Positions 8,914 through 17,683 of a stretch of DNA of 33,593 nt are shown in pieces. Positions within the stretch are counted from its first letter, which is position 1; each line of letters begins with the position of its first letter. Source of the stretch: Betaproteobacteria bacterium (GTDB taxonomy: Bacteria > Pseudomonadota > Gammaproteobacteria > Burkholderiales > SG8-41); assembly GCA_016202615.1 (NCBI GenBank), contig JACQOI010000286.1, positions 1 to 33,593 on the forward strand, in the 5' to 3' direction. The notes under the pieces were generated by a model, which had not been told where the DNA came from, did no database searches, and saw only the letters and a program-made list of their open reading frames with translations. The position numbers and the translations under genes are program-made.

Positions 8914-9750
8914 TTACATCCAACTCAGCATTTGACCGCCGTCGACGGTGAGCACAGCCCCCGTCATATAGCGGCCGGCATTTGAAGCAAGCAGCAAAAA
9001 GGCGCCCTCCAGGTCGTCGGGGCGGCCGAATCGGCGCAGCGGCGTGCGCTTGAGCATCGTATCGTGGAAGCCCTTGTCGCCGAGGGTGGTCTGCATGTCG
9101 GTTTCGATGTTGCCTGGACACAGCACGTTTACGCGGATGTTCTTGCCGGCCAGCTCGAGCGCCATAACTTGGCTGAACTGTATCAGCCCAGCCTTTGATG
9201 CGGCATAACTTGCCATGAAGGCGCCGGCGCGCAGGCCTGCCGTGGAGGCCACGTTGACAATAACGCCGCGCTTGAGCACAAGCATGCGTCGCGCCGCCTC
9301 TTGCGCGACGCGGAAGGCACCCTTCAGGTTCGTGTCGATGACGCGGTCGAGATCGTCGTCGCCGTGTGCGACAAAGGACTCGGCGTGCAGCACGCCGGCG
9401 TTGTTGATGAGCACGTCGACCGGCGCATCGAGTTGCCGTTCGGCTGCATCGAAGGCCGGCGCGATGGTATGCGGGTCGGTGACATCGAGATACACCGCTG
9501 CGGCGCGCCGGCCCGTCGCCTTCAGCGCCGCCGCTTCGGCTTCGATGCGTTCGCTGCGCCGCGCCGCGAGCGCCACGGCTGCGCCGGCTGCTGCGAAGGT
9601 CTGTGCGACGTGCAACCCTATGCCGCTGGAGGCGCCAGATACCAGAACCGTCCTGCCGTGCAAGCTGAACATCGTCTCGAACATCTTTGTACTTTCTTGA
9701 ATCAGTGCGTCCGTGTTGTCCGAACCGACGGCGTGCTCGAGCATAGCCAT
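8914..9750 (-). CDS. SDR family oxidoreductase
   Basis: MAMLEHAVGSDN...LHGRTVLVSGASSGIGLHVAQTFAAAGAAVALAARR...NNAGVLHAES...YAASKAGL...LTVDGGQMLSWM; starts at 9750, sharing one base with the stop of the upstream DUF35 gene (TGATG). Confidence 0.92.
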   Translation of the reverse strand: MAMLEHAVGSDNTDALIQESTKMFETMFSLHGRTVLVSGASSGIGLHVAQTFAAAGAAVALAARRSERIEAEAAALKATGRRAAAVYLDVTDPHTIAPAFDAAERQLDAPVDVLINNAGVLHAESFVAHGDDDLDRVIDTNLKGAFRVAQEAARRMLVLKRGVIVNVASTAGLRAGAFMASYAASKAGLIQFSQVMALELAGKNIRVNVLCPGNIETDMQTTLGDKGFHDTMLKRTPLRRFGRPDDLEGAFLLLASNAGRYMTGAVLTVDGGQMLSWM

Positions 9751-10181
9751 CACGCGCTTTTCCCGTGGAGTTGAGCAACTGGCTGAAACCGATGCAAGGA
9801 AATCGTGTCGTTGATATCGACAAACGATACTTCTACTTCCATTCCTGCGCCGATCGCTTCGGGAGAACATCCAACGATGTTGGTCGGCATGCGCACCCCA
9901 TCGTCGAGCTCGACGAGTGCCACCACGTAAGGCACTTCCTTGACGTATACGTCTGACGGGACCGGATGTCGCACCACAATCCAGCTGTAGATTGTGCCGT
10001 GGCCGCTGCTGGTGATCCAATCCAGTGCCGAGGACCGGCAATGTTTGCAGATAGGCCCGGGAGGAAACTGCGCCTTGCCGCAGCTACCGCATTTCTGCAG
10101 GCGCAGCCGATGCTCACGGCAGCCTTCCCAGAACGGCCTGGAGAGGTGATCCAGCACGGGGAGCGGTCGCTGCATCGTCAT
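9750..10181 (-). CDS. Zn-ribbon/OB-fold (DUF35) protein, probable acyl-CoA-binding partner of the adjacent thiolase-like protein
   Basis: 143 aa: PFWEGCREHRLRLQKCGSCGKAQFPPGPICKHCRSSALDWITSSGHGTIYSW; CxxC...CxxC rubredoxin-like ribbon then OB fold. Confidence 0.92.
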   Translation of the reverse strand: MTMQRPLPVLDHLSRPFWEGCREHRLRLQKCGSCGKAQFPPGPICKHCRSSALDWITSSGHGTIYSWIVVRHPVPSDVYVKEVPYVVALVELDDGVRMPTNIVGCSPEAIGAGMEVEVSFVDINDTISLHRFQPVAQLHGKSA

Positions 10182-10182
10182 T

Positions 10183-11340
10183 TCAGTTCCTCAGGATCAT
10201 GGCACTACCGCAGGTCATGGCGCCGGCAGTGGTCAGGGCGATCCGCGCGCCCTCGATCTGGCGCGCGCCACTGTGTCCGCGAAGTTGCTCAACCGCTTCG
10301 ATGACGTGGTTGAAGCCGTGAATATAGGCTTCAGAAAGCAACCCGCCGTGGGTATTGGTGGGCAGTGGGCCCGTTCGTCTTAGCCCGCCACCCTGCGCGA
10401 AAGCACCGGCCTCTCCCGGTTTGCAGAAGCCCAGGCCCTCCAACACCATGATGACAGTGTAAGTAAAGCAGTCGTAGATTTCGGCAACATCCACATCTTC
10501 GGGGCCGATACCTGCACTCTTCCAGAGATCGCCGGCGATGTATTTGCTGAAGTTCTCCGACAGGTCGGGCCATCGGATCGCGTCGAACAGGTCTTCTCCC
10601 TGGTGAATGCCGCCACCGTACGCGCCGCCCATGATGTACACCGGGCGGTGGCGCATATCGCGGGCGCGTTCGGCCGAAGTGACCAGCGCCGCGCAAGCGC
10701 CGTCGGATTCCAGGCAGATGTCATACAGGCCGAAGGGGTCGACGATCTTGCGCGCGCCGAGGTACTCGTCGATGGTCAGCGGCGTGCGTATCATTGCCCG
10801 CTCGTTTAGCACCGCGTTCTCGCGGAAGCTCACGGCGACTGAACCGAGCTGCTCTTTCGTGGTGCCGTACTTCACCATGTGCGCGCGGCACCACATGGCC
10901 ATGGCTTGCGGATAGGTAATCCAGCCAAAGGGTGCGGTGTATTGCGTGACGTTGTAGGCCGACAGATCCCGGCTTCCACCCAAGCGGAATCCAGATCGGC
11001 CGTTCATCGCGCGAAAGCACAACACGTTCTTCGCCAGACCTGCCTCAATCGCGGCAGTTGCGGCCAGGGTGATCAGGTTGGCGGCGTTGCCGCCGGAATC
11101 GAAATCGACCACGTACTGCGGATCGGGCAGACCCATGGCTGTGGCGACTGCCATTCCCGGTACCGAATCGCCGAAGTTAAAACTGATCAACCCGTCGACT
11201 TCGTCCGGGTTCACTCCAGCATCCTCGCACGCTTTGAGACAGGCCTCGGTCGCCAGTTCGAGCACCGTAACGCCTGATGCTTTGGAGAATCTGGTGAAGC
11301 CGATGCCGCCTATGGCATATCTATCGCGCAAATTCCACAT
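10183..11340 (-). CDS. thiolase-superfamily protein (SCPx/Ltp2-like; possible aldolase)
   Basis: 385 aa: AIGGIGFTRFSKASGVTVLELATEACLKACEDAGVNPDEVDGLI...VDFDSGGNAANLITLAATAAIEAG...EIYDCFTYTVIMVLEGLGFCKPGEAG...NTHGGLLSEAYIHGFNHVIEAVEQLRG. Confidence 0.9.
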   Translation of the reverse strand: MWNLRDRYAIGGIGFTRFSKASGVTVLELATEACLKACEDAGVNPDEVDGLISFNFGDSVPGMAVATAMGLPDPQYVVDFDSGGNAANLITLAATAAIEAGLAKNVLCFRAMNGRSGFRLGGSRDLSAYNVTQYTAPFGWITYPQAMAMWCRAHMVKYGTTKEQLGSVAVSFRENAVLNERAMIRTPLTIDEYLGARKIVDPFGLYDICLESDGACAALVTSAERARDMRHRPVYIMGGAYGGGIHQGEDLFDAIRWPDLSENFSKYIAGDLWKSAGIGPEDVDVAEIYDCFTYTVIMVLEGLGFCKPGEAGAFAQGGGLRRTGPLPTNTHGGLLSEAYIHGFNHVIEAVEQLRGHSGARQIEGARIALTTAGAMTCGSAMILRN

Positions 11341-11361
11341 AGTGTTATATGCTCAATAATG

Positions 11362-12156
11362 TCAGTGACCCTGGAAGCGCGGCTTGCGCTTCTCCTGGAA
11401 AGCCATGAGGCCTTCGGTCGCGTCTGCCGAGTTGGTGGCGTAGCGATGAACGTATTCGAGCTCCATGCGCAGTCCAGTGGTGAGGTCTTTGCGAAGTCCC
11501 TGGTTGGCGAGGTACTTCATGCCTGCAAGCCCCTGCGGGCTTAGAGACGAAAGGCGCTCCAGGAACTGTTTGGTGAAGCCTTCCAGCTGAACGTCGGGCA
11601 CAAGCTTTGATACAAGACCGATGCGTTCGGCTTCCGTGGCATCAACGATCTCGCCCGTGAGCATGAGGTAGCGTGCGCGCATTGGACCGACAGTGCGAGG
11701 CAGCCGCTGCGAGCCACCGGCACCCGGCAACTGACCGAAATTCACATGCGCATCGCCGATCTTGGCCGAGGTGGCCGCGATGACCACGTCGCAGGCCAAA
11801 AGCAACTCCAGGCCTCCGGCCACGCAATAGCCCTCGACCACTGCCACGTAAATCTTGCGCGACGCCTCGATTAACTCGAGCAGCCGGTGAAAGTCCTCCA
11901 GGAATGCCTGAAAGTCGTCAGGCCGTCGGTACAAGTCGACATAGTCCTTGAGATCGCCGCCCGCCGAAAAATTCTTGCCCGCACCGCTTACCACCACAAC
12001 CTGTGCAACTGCATCGTCTTCGACGCGCTTCACGATATCGACTAATTGCCGGACGGTTGACCAATCGAGCGGATTTCGCTTCTGCGGCCGATTCAACGTG
12101 ATACGAACGACCTGTTGGCCGAATTCTGCGATCACCGAGTGTTCTGCCATGCGCAT
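11362..12156 (-). CDS. enoyl-CoA hydratase/isomerase family protein
   Basis: QQVVRITLNRPQKRNPLDW...GAGKNFSAGGDLKDY...EGYCVAGGLELLLACDVVIAATSAKIGDAHVNFGQLPGAGGSQRLPR; start could be 12150, 12156 or 12201. Confidence 0.93.
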   Translation of the reverse strand: MRMAEHSVIAEFGQQVVRITLNRPQKRNPLDWSTVRQLVDIVKRVEDDAVAQVVVVSGAGKNFSAGGDLKDYVDLYRRPDDFQAFLEDFHRLLELIEASRKIYVAVVEGYCVAGGLELLLACDVVIAATSAKIGDAHVNFGQLPGAGGSQRLPRTVGPMRARYLMLTGEIVDATEAERIGLVSKLVPDVQLEGFTKQFLERLSSLSPQGLAGMKYLANQGLRKDLTTGLRMELEYVHRYATNSADATEGLMAFQEKRKPRFQGH

Positions 12157-12207
12157 AAGTTTCAAAGGGGCTGTTTGTATTTGGACGAACGTCGCGGCCA
12201 ATGTCCT

Positions 12208-12224
12208 TACATTATTTTAATGTA
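12208..12224. repeat. short inverted repeat in promoter region
   Basis: TACATTA-TTT-TAATGTA, perfect 7-bp arms. Confidence 0.7.
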
Positions 12225-12229
12225 CCGTA

Positions 12230-12239
12230 GTCCGACAAT
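12230..12239. promoter_or_regulatory. candidate GntR operator half/imperfect site, overlapping a possible minus-strand -35 box
   Basis: GTCCGACAAT, identical over 10 bp to the right part of the palindrome at 13144-13156. On the minus strand TTGTCG-(17 nt)-ATAATG reads as a -35/-10 pair for the operon starting near 12156. Confidence 0.45.
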
Positions 12240-12304
12240 CGAATGCAATGATCCGCGGACATTTGCCTGCGCAGGCCGACCTTTCGGGCTCTGTTTCCTA
12301 GTCA

Positions 12305-13039
12305 CTACACAGCGCTGTCCATCGGACGGTTCATGTCGATTCCCGTACGCTCATAGCCGCGCTTCAAGTCGGCCATGTGGCGCTCCATCCAGGCGCGCAC
12401 GCCTGCCTCATCATGTTTGCGCACCAATGCGACGATCCTTTTATGGGCATCGAGAATTCGCTTTTGCGTTTTCAATCGCGTAAGGATTATTTTCCCGGCC
12501 GGGTAGAACAGGAGGCTGATCGGTTCCCTGGCGAGGCTCAGTGCTCGATTGTCGGCGTACTCCGCGAGCAGGTTATGAAATTCGATGTCGAGTGACACCA
12601 CGCTGTCGATATCGTTGAGCCTGGCTTTCATCTCCTTAAGATTGTTTTCGAGCGCGCGGATGCCCCCTTCGTCTATGCGTTGGGCGGCGAATATTGCGGT
12701 AATGGTCTCCAGTGCCGCTGCCGCTTCCGATAACTCGCGGAAGGTGACTTGATGCATCACAAGCGCTCTGGACGCGCGGGAGGCCAGTTCCGTGTAATGC
12801 GGGATCGCAACCTTGAGCCGCTTTCCATCGCGTCTTACTAGTCCCGCATGCTCTAGCCCACGGAGACCCTCCCGTACGGTCGAACGATTGACACCTAGCT
12901 GTGCCGCCAGCTCCGTCTCGGGCGGAAGCCAGTCACCCAGAGAGAGTCGACCGGATCTAATCATCTTTTCCACTGAATCGGAGACCTGTCGGTAAGCAGG
13001 GGCCAGGTCAAGTTTTTCAAAAACAGTTTTAGAAGTCAT
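12305..13039 (-). CDS. GntR family transcriptional regulator, FadR subfamily (FCD domain)
   Basis: 244 aa: YRQVSDSVEKMIRSGRLSLGDWLPPETELAAQLGVNRSTVREGLRGLEHAGLVRR (wHTH), LDIEFHNLL / AHKRIVALV / ERHMADL (FCD). Confidence 0.93.
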   Translation of the reverse strand: MTSKTVFEKLDLAPAYRQVSDSVEKMIRSGRLSLGDWLPPETELAAQLGVNRSTVREGLRGLEHAGLVRRDGKRLKVAIPHYTELASRASRALVMHQVTFRELSEAAAALETITAIFAAQRIDEGGIRALENNLKEMKARLNDIDSVVSLDIEFHNLLAEYADNRALSLAREPISLLFYPAGKIILTRLKTQKRILDAHKRIVALVRKHDEAGVRAWMERHMADLKRGYERTGIDMNRPMDSAV

Positions 13040-13143
13040 GATTTCAATTCATTAAATTGGAAAACATTTCGACACTTCGGCGCCCCTGCCAGGTTGTAAC
13101 TACGTGTGCGCTGGTCGCGCCGCCTGGCGACAAGTATAATCGG

Positions 13144-13156
13144 ATTGTCCGACAAT
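13144..13156. promoter_or_regulatory. candidate GntR/FadR-type operator palindrome
   Basis: ATTGTC-C-GACAAT: perfect 6-bp arms around one base, with the GT-N3-AC core typical of FadR-subfamily operators; 4 bp after a TATAAT at 13135-13140, in the divergent gntR/bug intergenic region. Confidence 0.55.
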
Positions 13157-13506
13157 ATAAAGCGTGTCACGCCACAATTGCGCCCCGGCACACGTAATTG
13201 CGTTCCAAGTCTCCTCAACTCTCATCTCGTACCTCCTTGGGGGCGCTATGACGACCGGACAGATTACGAACTCGCAACACCCGGCTTGACGGAATTTCAG
13301 TCTGGCAGTAGCATTGTTAGACATTCAGACCATATGAAGGCCAGGGTACTTCGTGCAAAGGCTCTGCCCTTTGACGAAGTGTCGATTTTTGCGAAAGTGC
13401 TTACGGATGGTTTGGATGGCTTCACTGCTGCGGAGGAAGCGTTTTCCGCGTGGCTCGATACGGAGGCGCAACACATTTTTCGCATACACCTGAACAGGAG
13501 GATTCA

Positions 13507-14478
13507 ATGCGTGTAAAGAAATGGGGCAGGAGCGCCATTTTATTGGTGTGGCTCGCTCTTGTTTTCGGCGTGGCATCCACATGGGGAGCGAGTTTCCCGG
13601 AGCGCCCCGTACGTTTCCTCGTTGGCTTCAACCCTGGAGGAGGAACAGATCAGGTGGCTCGGATAATTGCCCCGAAATTGTCGGAAAGATGGGCCCAATC
13701 TGTCATTGTCGAGAATCGGCCGGGTGCTGATGGCGATATTGCCTTAGGAATCTTGATGAGCTCGGAGCCGGATGGATATACTCTTGTAATGGCTACGAAT
13801 GCTTTTACGATTACGCCCAATCTACGCAAGCTCAATTACGACCCGATAAAAAGCTTTTCGCCTATCATTTTGGTAGCGTCGGTACCTGGTGTCCTAGCGG
13901 TCCGAGGATCCCTCCCGGTTTCGTCCCTCAAAGAATTGATCGCATTGGCTAAGTCCAAGCCTGGGCAGTTGAACTTCGCTTCCAGTGGAACGGGCACGAC
14001 CCCATATTTGCAGATGGCGCTTCTCATGAAGCTGACCGGAATCGATATGGTCCATATACCCTACAAGGGCAATGTGGGTCCTCCACTGCTGAGCGGCGAG
14101 GTTGATATGGGTTTCTCCGGGGTGCCGGCTCTTCTCGCGCTGGTGAAGGCAGGCAGGATCAAAGCGCTTGCGGTTTCAACCACAGAGCGGGCAGCGCAGT
14201 TACCGGAGGTGCCTACAGTCGCCGAAGCAGCCAATCTCCCGGGCTACGAGGCTTTTACCTGGTATGGTGTATTGGGGCGAGTCGGCACTCCCAAAGAAAT
14301 CATCAATAAGTTGAATGCTGATATATCTGAAGTGATGCGTGACCCGACTGCTCGTCAACGCATATCCAACTCGGGCTTTCTGATTGTAGCCGGCAGTCCC
14401 GAAAAATTCAGCGCTACCATAAAGAGCGACGTTGCGAGGTGGTCAGCATTGCTAAAAACGATCGACATTGTCAAGTAG
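13507..14478 (+). CDS. Bug/TctC-family tripartite tricarboxylate transporter substrate-binding protein
   Basis: Signal peptide then ASFPERPVRFLVGFNPGGGTDQVARIIAPKLSERWAQSVIVENRPGADGDIA...MVHIPYKGNVGPPLLSGEVDMGF; RBS AGGAGG upstream. Confidence 0.95.
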   Translation: MRVKKWGRSAILLVWLALVFGVASTWGASFPERPVRFLVGFNPGGGTDQVARIIAPKLSERWAQSVIVENRPGADGDIALGILMSSEPDGYTLVMATNAFTITPNLRKLNYDPIKSFSPIILVASVPGVLAVRGSLPVSSLKELIALAKSKPGQLNFASSGTGTTPYLQMALLMKLTGIDMVHIPYKGNVGPPLLSGEVDMGFSGVPALLALVKAGRIKALAVSTTERAAQLPEVPTVAEAANLPGYEAFTWYGVLGRVGTPKEIINKLNADISEVMRDPTARQRISNSGFLIVAGSPEKFSATIKSDVARWSALLKTIDIVK

Positions 14479-14655
14479 GGGATTGTTTTACCGCATGTCC
14501 GGTGAAGAACATCCTGACGCCAGGGTGGTGTGCATTGCGCGACCCTGGATGGGGACGACCAATGATAGAACGCTGGATCGATTCCAGTAATTCCTGAAAG
14601 CTAAGAGCGGTTGTTGATCTGGGTTACGTTCAAATTCGGCGGGCGGTTTTGCTGT

Positions 14656-14691
14656 TAGCAGCCTGTCGAATGCTTAGTCCGACAAACTCCT
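14656..14691. repeat. mosaic copy of the 7568-7637 repeat
   Basis: TAGCAGCCTGTCGAATGCTTAGTCCGACAAACTCCT: one arm of each hairpin at 7568-7637 joined by the loop in inverted orientation (one mismatch). Confidence 0.8.
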
Positions 14692-14703
14692 AGGGACAAT
14701 CGA

Positions 14704-16068
14704 ATGGATAAGACGACCGAAAGACTGGTCGATTACGCCATGGAGGCGAGGCACGAGGCACTATCGGCCGAAACGAGACACGAATGCAAGCGCCGTCTCG
14801 TCGACACCTATGCATGTGCCATGGGCGCGTACGATGATTCCGTATGCCGGATCGCTCGGGAGATTGCAGAGCAATACTCCGGCAAGTCGGGTGCCAGCGT
14901 GTGGGGCAGCGGCATCAAGACTGTTCCCGAGATGGCCGCGTTCGCGAATGGGGTAATGGTGCGTTTCATGGATATCAGCGACACCTATCAAGGGAAAGGA
15001 CGTGGGCATCCGAGCGATGTTATCTCCGGGATACTCGCGATCGGCGAAGCCGTGCATGCAGACGGACCGTCCGTCATCAACGCAATTACGGTTGCCTATG
15101 ACGTCTACTGCAGCTTCGAGGATGCTATCGACATTAACAGCAAAGGATGGGACCACGCTGTGTATGGCGTGGTCGCCGGTGCGCTTGGAGCCGGGAAGGT
15201 CCTCGGCCTGTCGTGCGAACAAATGGCCCACGCCGTAGCTCTCGCGGTGGCGCCCAACATGGCGCTGATAGTGAGCCGGCATGGGGATCTTTCGAACTGG
15301 AAAGGATGTGCTGGCGCCAACGCCTCGCGCAACTCTGTGTTTGCGGCCATGCTCGCGCACCGCGGCTTGACCGGGCCGGGCGCCGCTTTCGAGGGGAAAG
15401 GCGGTTTGTGGGAGGCCCTCGGTGGAGGTTTTGCTTGGCCTCTGCCGGACCCGAACGCTCCACGGATGATTACGCGGACGCATCTCAAGAGTCTGCCGAT
15501 CTGTTATCACGGACAGTCAGCGGTGCTCGCCGCGTTCGAATTGCGTCGGCGTGTGCCCATTGACGACATCGGCGAAATCGAGGTTGACACCTATGGTGTC
15601 GCCATCCAGATGATGGCGGGAGATCCTAACCGCTGGGCGCCTACCACACATGAAACCGCCGACCATAGCCTGCCCTATGTGGTGTCGAGGGCGTTGCTCG
15701 ATGGCAAAATCGAGTCGGCATCATTTACACACGAGCGTTTAACCGATCCTACAGTCTTGAAGATGATGCGCAAGGTGAAGGTTCGCGAAAGCAGGGCTCT
15801 CTCCGAACGGTATCCGCAAGGCGCGCCCGCAAGACTAACCGTCCGCCTCAACTCTGGCGAGGAGTTAGTGCATGAAATCGAGCACCCGCTAGGACACGCG
15901 GGGAATCCGATGAACGACGCGCAGTTAGAGGAGAAGTTTCGCCGCATGTTTGGTGCTGTGGGCAGGTCGGATCGATGTGAGCAGGCACTGCGGGTGTTAT
16001 GGAACTTTGACAAGGCCGCAGATGTGAGTCTCGACGTGTTCGAGCCGTTGGCTGCGGTTCATCGATAG
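14704..16068 (+). CDS. MmgE/PrpD family protein
   Basis: 454 aa: FANGVMVRFMDISDTYQGKGRGHPSDVISGILAIGEAV...GWDHAVYGVVAGALGAGKVLGLS...LKSLPICYHGQSAVLAAFELR. Confidence 0.93.
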   Translation: MDKTTERLVDYAMEARHEALSAETRHECKRRLVDTYACAMGAYDDSVCRIAREIAEQYSGKSGASVWGSGIKTVPEMAAFANGVMVRFMDISDTYQGKGRGHPSDVISGILAIGEAVHADGPSVINAITVAYDVYCSFEDAIDINSKGWDHAVYGVVAGALGAGKVLGLSCEQMAHAVALAVAPNMALIVSRHGDLSNWKGCAGANASRNSVFAAMLAHRGLTGPGAAFEGKGGLWEALGGGFAWPLPDPNAPRMITRTHLKSLPICYHGQSAVLAAFELRRRVPIDDIGEIEVDTYGVAIQMMAGDPNRWAPTTHETADHSLPYVVSRALLDGKIESASFTHERLTDPTVLKMMRKVKVRESRALSERYPQGAPARLTVRLNSGEELVHEIEHPLGHAGNPMNDAQLEEKFRRMFGAVGRSDRCEQALRVLWNFDKAADVSLDVFEPLAAVHR

Positions 16069-16108
16069 GCCGTTCCACGCGACCAAAGCATCAACAAGGA
16101 CTGAAAGC

Positions 16109-16663
16109 ATGATCTACATGGTGGAATGCGCGCTCACGGAACGGCAGACGGAGGAAGACTGGAACCGCTGGTACCATAGCATGAAGCCGCCGCACGTCCT
16201 GCCGACGGTTCCTGGAATCTCGTCGACACAGCGCTTCAAAGGCATCAACGTAAGCCCTCCGGCCTATTTCGCGATCTACAGCGTAGCGTCGGCTGATGTG
16301 ATGACAAGCGCCGCATACAGGAACGCGGGTGGCGGGCGCTTTCAGACCGAGGACTGGAAGCCGCTCATTACGTTCTGGAACCGCGATCTGTTCGATGGCT
16401 CCGATGCGCCGGATGTCCCGATGGATTCCATCTTGCTGGTGCTGGACCGACCCGCTCCAGAAGGCTCCCCACTCGGTATTTCCTTCACTTGGCTGCCTTC
16501 TATTGGCCTCGATCGTTCGACACCGTTTCGCGGCCTCGCGGTGCTTGGCCGTGCGGAAGCGGATCGGCTGGCACTCGCTGCCATTCCAGGGCTGCGAACC
16601 TTTCGACCGGTGATACCGCAGGTAACGCGCGAGCGGCCGCTCCCGGAAGGCTGGAAATTCTGA
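16109..16663 (+). CDS. hypothetical protein, possible dimeric alpha/beta-barrel (EthD-like) fold
   Basis: 184 aa: MIYMVECALTERQTEEDWNRWYHSMKPPHVLPTVPGISSTQRFKG...YFAIYSVASADVMTSAAYRN; W..WY....P..L..VPG pattern of small ferredoxin-like dimeric barrels. Confidence 0.7.
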   Translation: MIYMVECALTERQTEEDWNRWYHSMKPPHVLPTVPGISSTQRFKGINVSPPAYFAIYSVASADVMTSAAYRNAGGGRFQTEDWKPLITFWNRDLFDGSDAPDVPMDSILLVLDRPAPEGSPLGISFTWLPSIGLDRSTPFRGLAVLGRAEADRLALAAIPGLRTFRPVIPQVTRERPLPEGWKF

Positions 16664-16717
16664 TTCCGTGAAAGTGTGCCCTCGCGCTTGTCAGTAATCA
16701 TAAATGGTGAGGTTTGA

Positions 16718-17542
16718 ATGTCTGACAATCTTTCAGAAGGTATCCAGCTAGCTGGACCGCTCCTGTTCAATGTCAATTGCGGTATTGCTACCGTTACGTT
16801 GCACGATCCCCGAACGAGAAATTCGCTAAGCGAAAGAGTTATTGACCTAATTGTTGAATCAGTAGAACGCGTTAACGCGGACGTGGACGTGAAATGCATG
16901 GTTATTACGGGTTCCGGGAGTACTTTTTGTTCCGGCGGAAACATGAAGGAAATGTTTACCCAAGGCTCGTTTACCCAAGGCTCGTCCGTTGCAATTCGCA
17001 AGGCGATGATGGGTTACCAACGCATCGTCCGCGCCATACAAAGTCTGGAAGTGCCTTCCATTGCCGCCATAAACGGGCCCGCCGTAGGTGGTGGCTTTGA
17101 CCTTGCTCTGGCGTGCGATATGAGGTTGGCCTCAGAGAACGCGAAGCTAATACAAAGATTTCTTTCGTTAGGAGTAATTTCTGCTGATGGCGGGTGGTGG
17201 CTACTGCCGAGGATCGTTGGACTTGCGAGAGCATATGAAATCGCGCTGCAAGACAAGCCGATTAATGCTGAAAATGCGCTAAAACTTGGATTGGTTTCCG
17301 CCGTTTTTGGTGTCGAGCAATTCATGCCGAAGACGATTGAGTTTGCTCAGGAAATCTCCAGACATCCTCCCCATTCAATAAGGCTGGCTAAGCGGTTAAT
17401 TCAACAGTCGTCCCGGTGCGACCTTGACGCAAGCCTGGAACTGGCCGCGTCAATGCAAGCTGACCTTTATCGTACTGAAGATCAACGAGAAGCTGTAGCG
17501 GCGTTTGTTGAAAAGCGAAGTGGAAATTATAAGGGCCGATAA
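16718..17542 (+). CDS. enoyl-CoA hydratase/isomerase family protein
   Basis: 274 aa: GIATVTLHDPRTRNSLSE...GSGSTFCSGGNMKEMFTQGSFTQGSS...INGPAVGGGFDLALACDMRLASENAKLIQRFLSLGVISADGGWWLLPR. Confidence 0.93.
   Translation: MSDNLSEGIQLAGPLLFNVNCGIATVTLHDPRTRNSLSERVIDLIVESVERVNADVDVKCMVITGSGSTFCSGGNMKEMFTQGSFTQGSSVAIRKAMMGYQRIVRAIQSLEVPSIAAINGPAVGGGFDLALACDMRLASENAKLIQRFLSLGVISADGGWWLLPRIVGLARAYEIALQDKPINAENALKLGLVSAVFGVEQFMPKTIEFAQEISRHPPHSIRLAKRLIQQSSRCDLDASLELAASMQADLYRTEDQREAVAAFVEKRSGNYKGR
16955..16984. repeat. perfect in-frame 15-bp tandem duplication
   Basis: TTTACCCAAGGCTCG x2, encoding FTQGS-FTQGS. Confidence 0.95.
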
Positions 17543-17683
17543 GCGGAATTAGTGCAGCGATGTTCCCATAAGAACGAGTTCCGCTTCGCCGCGCAGGATG
17601 AAGTGATGATTCGAGGCGAGGACTCGAACAGGCAAAGTCAACGGCGTGAGTCTGCGCTACGATCATGCGCACCGGAACGGAAC

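Noticed and set aside
8783-9823. 346-aa minus-strand ORF overlapping the SDR at 8914-9750
   Set aside because: Body is Arg/Ala-rich frame-shadow of the real SDR; only the final ~25 codons (SDR tail remnant) are meaningful.
13106-13516. 136-aa plus-strand ORF in the gntR/bug intergenic region, with internal MKARVLRAKALPFDEVSIFAKVLTDGLDGFTAAEEAFSAW
   Set aside because: Covers the proposed operator and lacks a family I can recognise; could be a gene remnant, but evidence is too weak to call.
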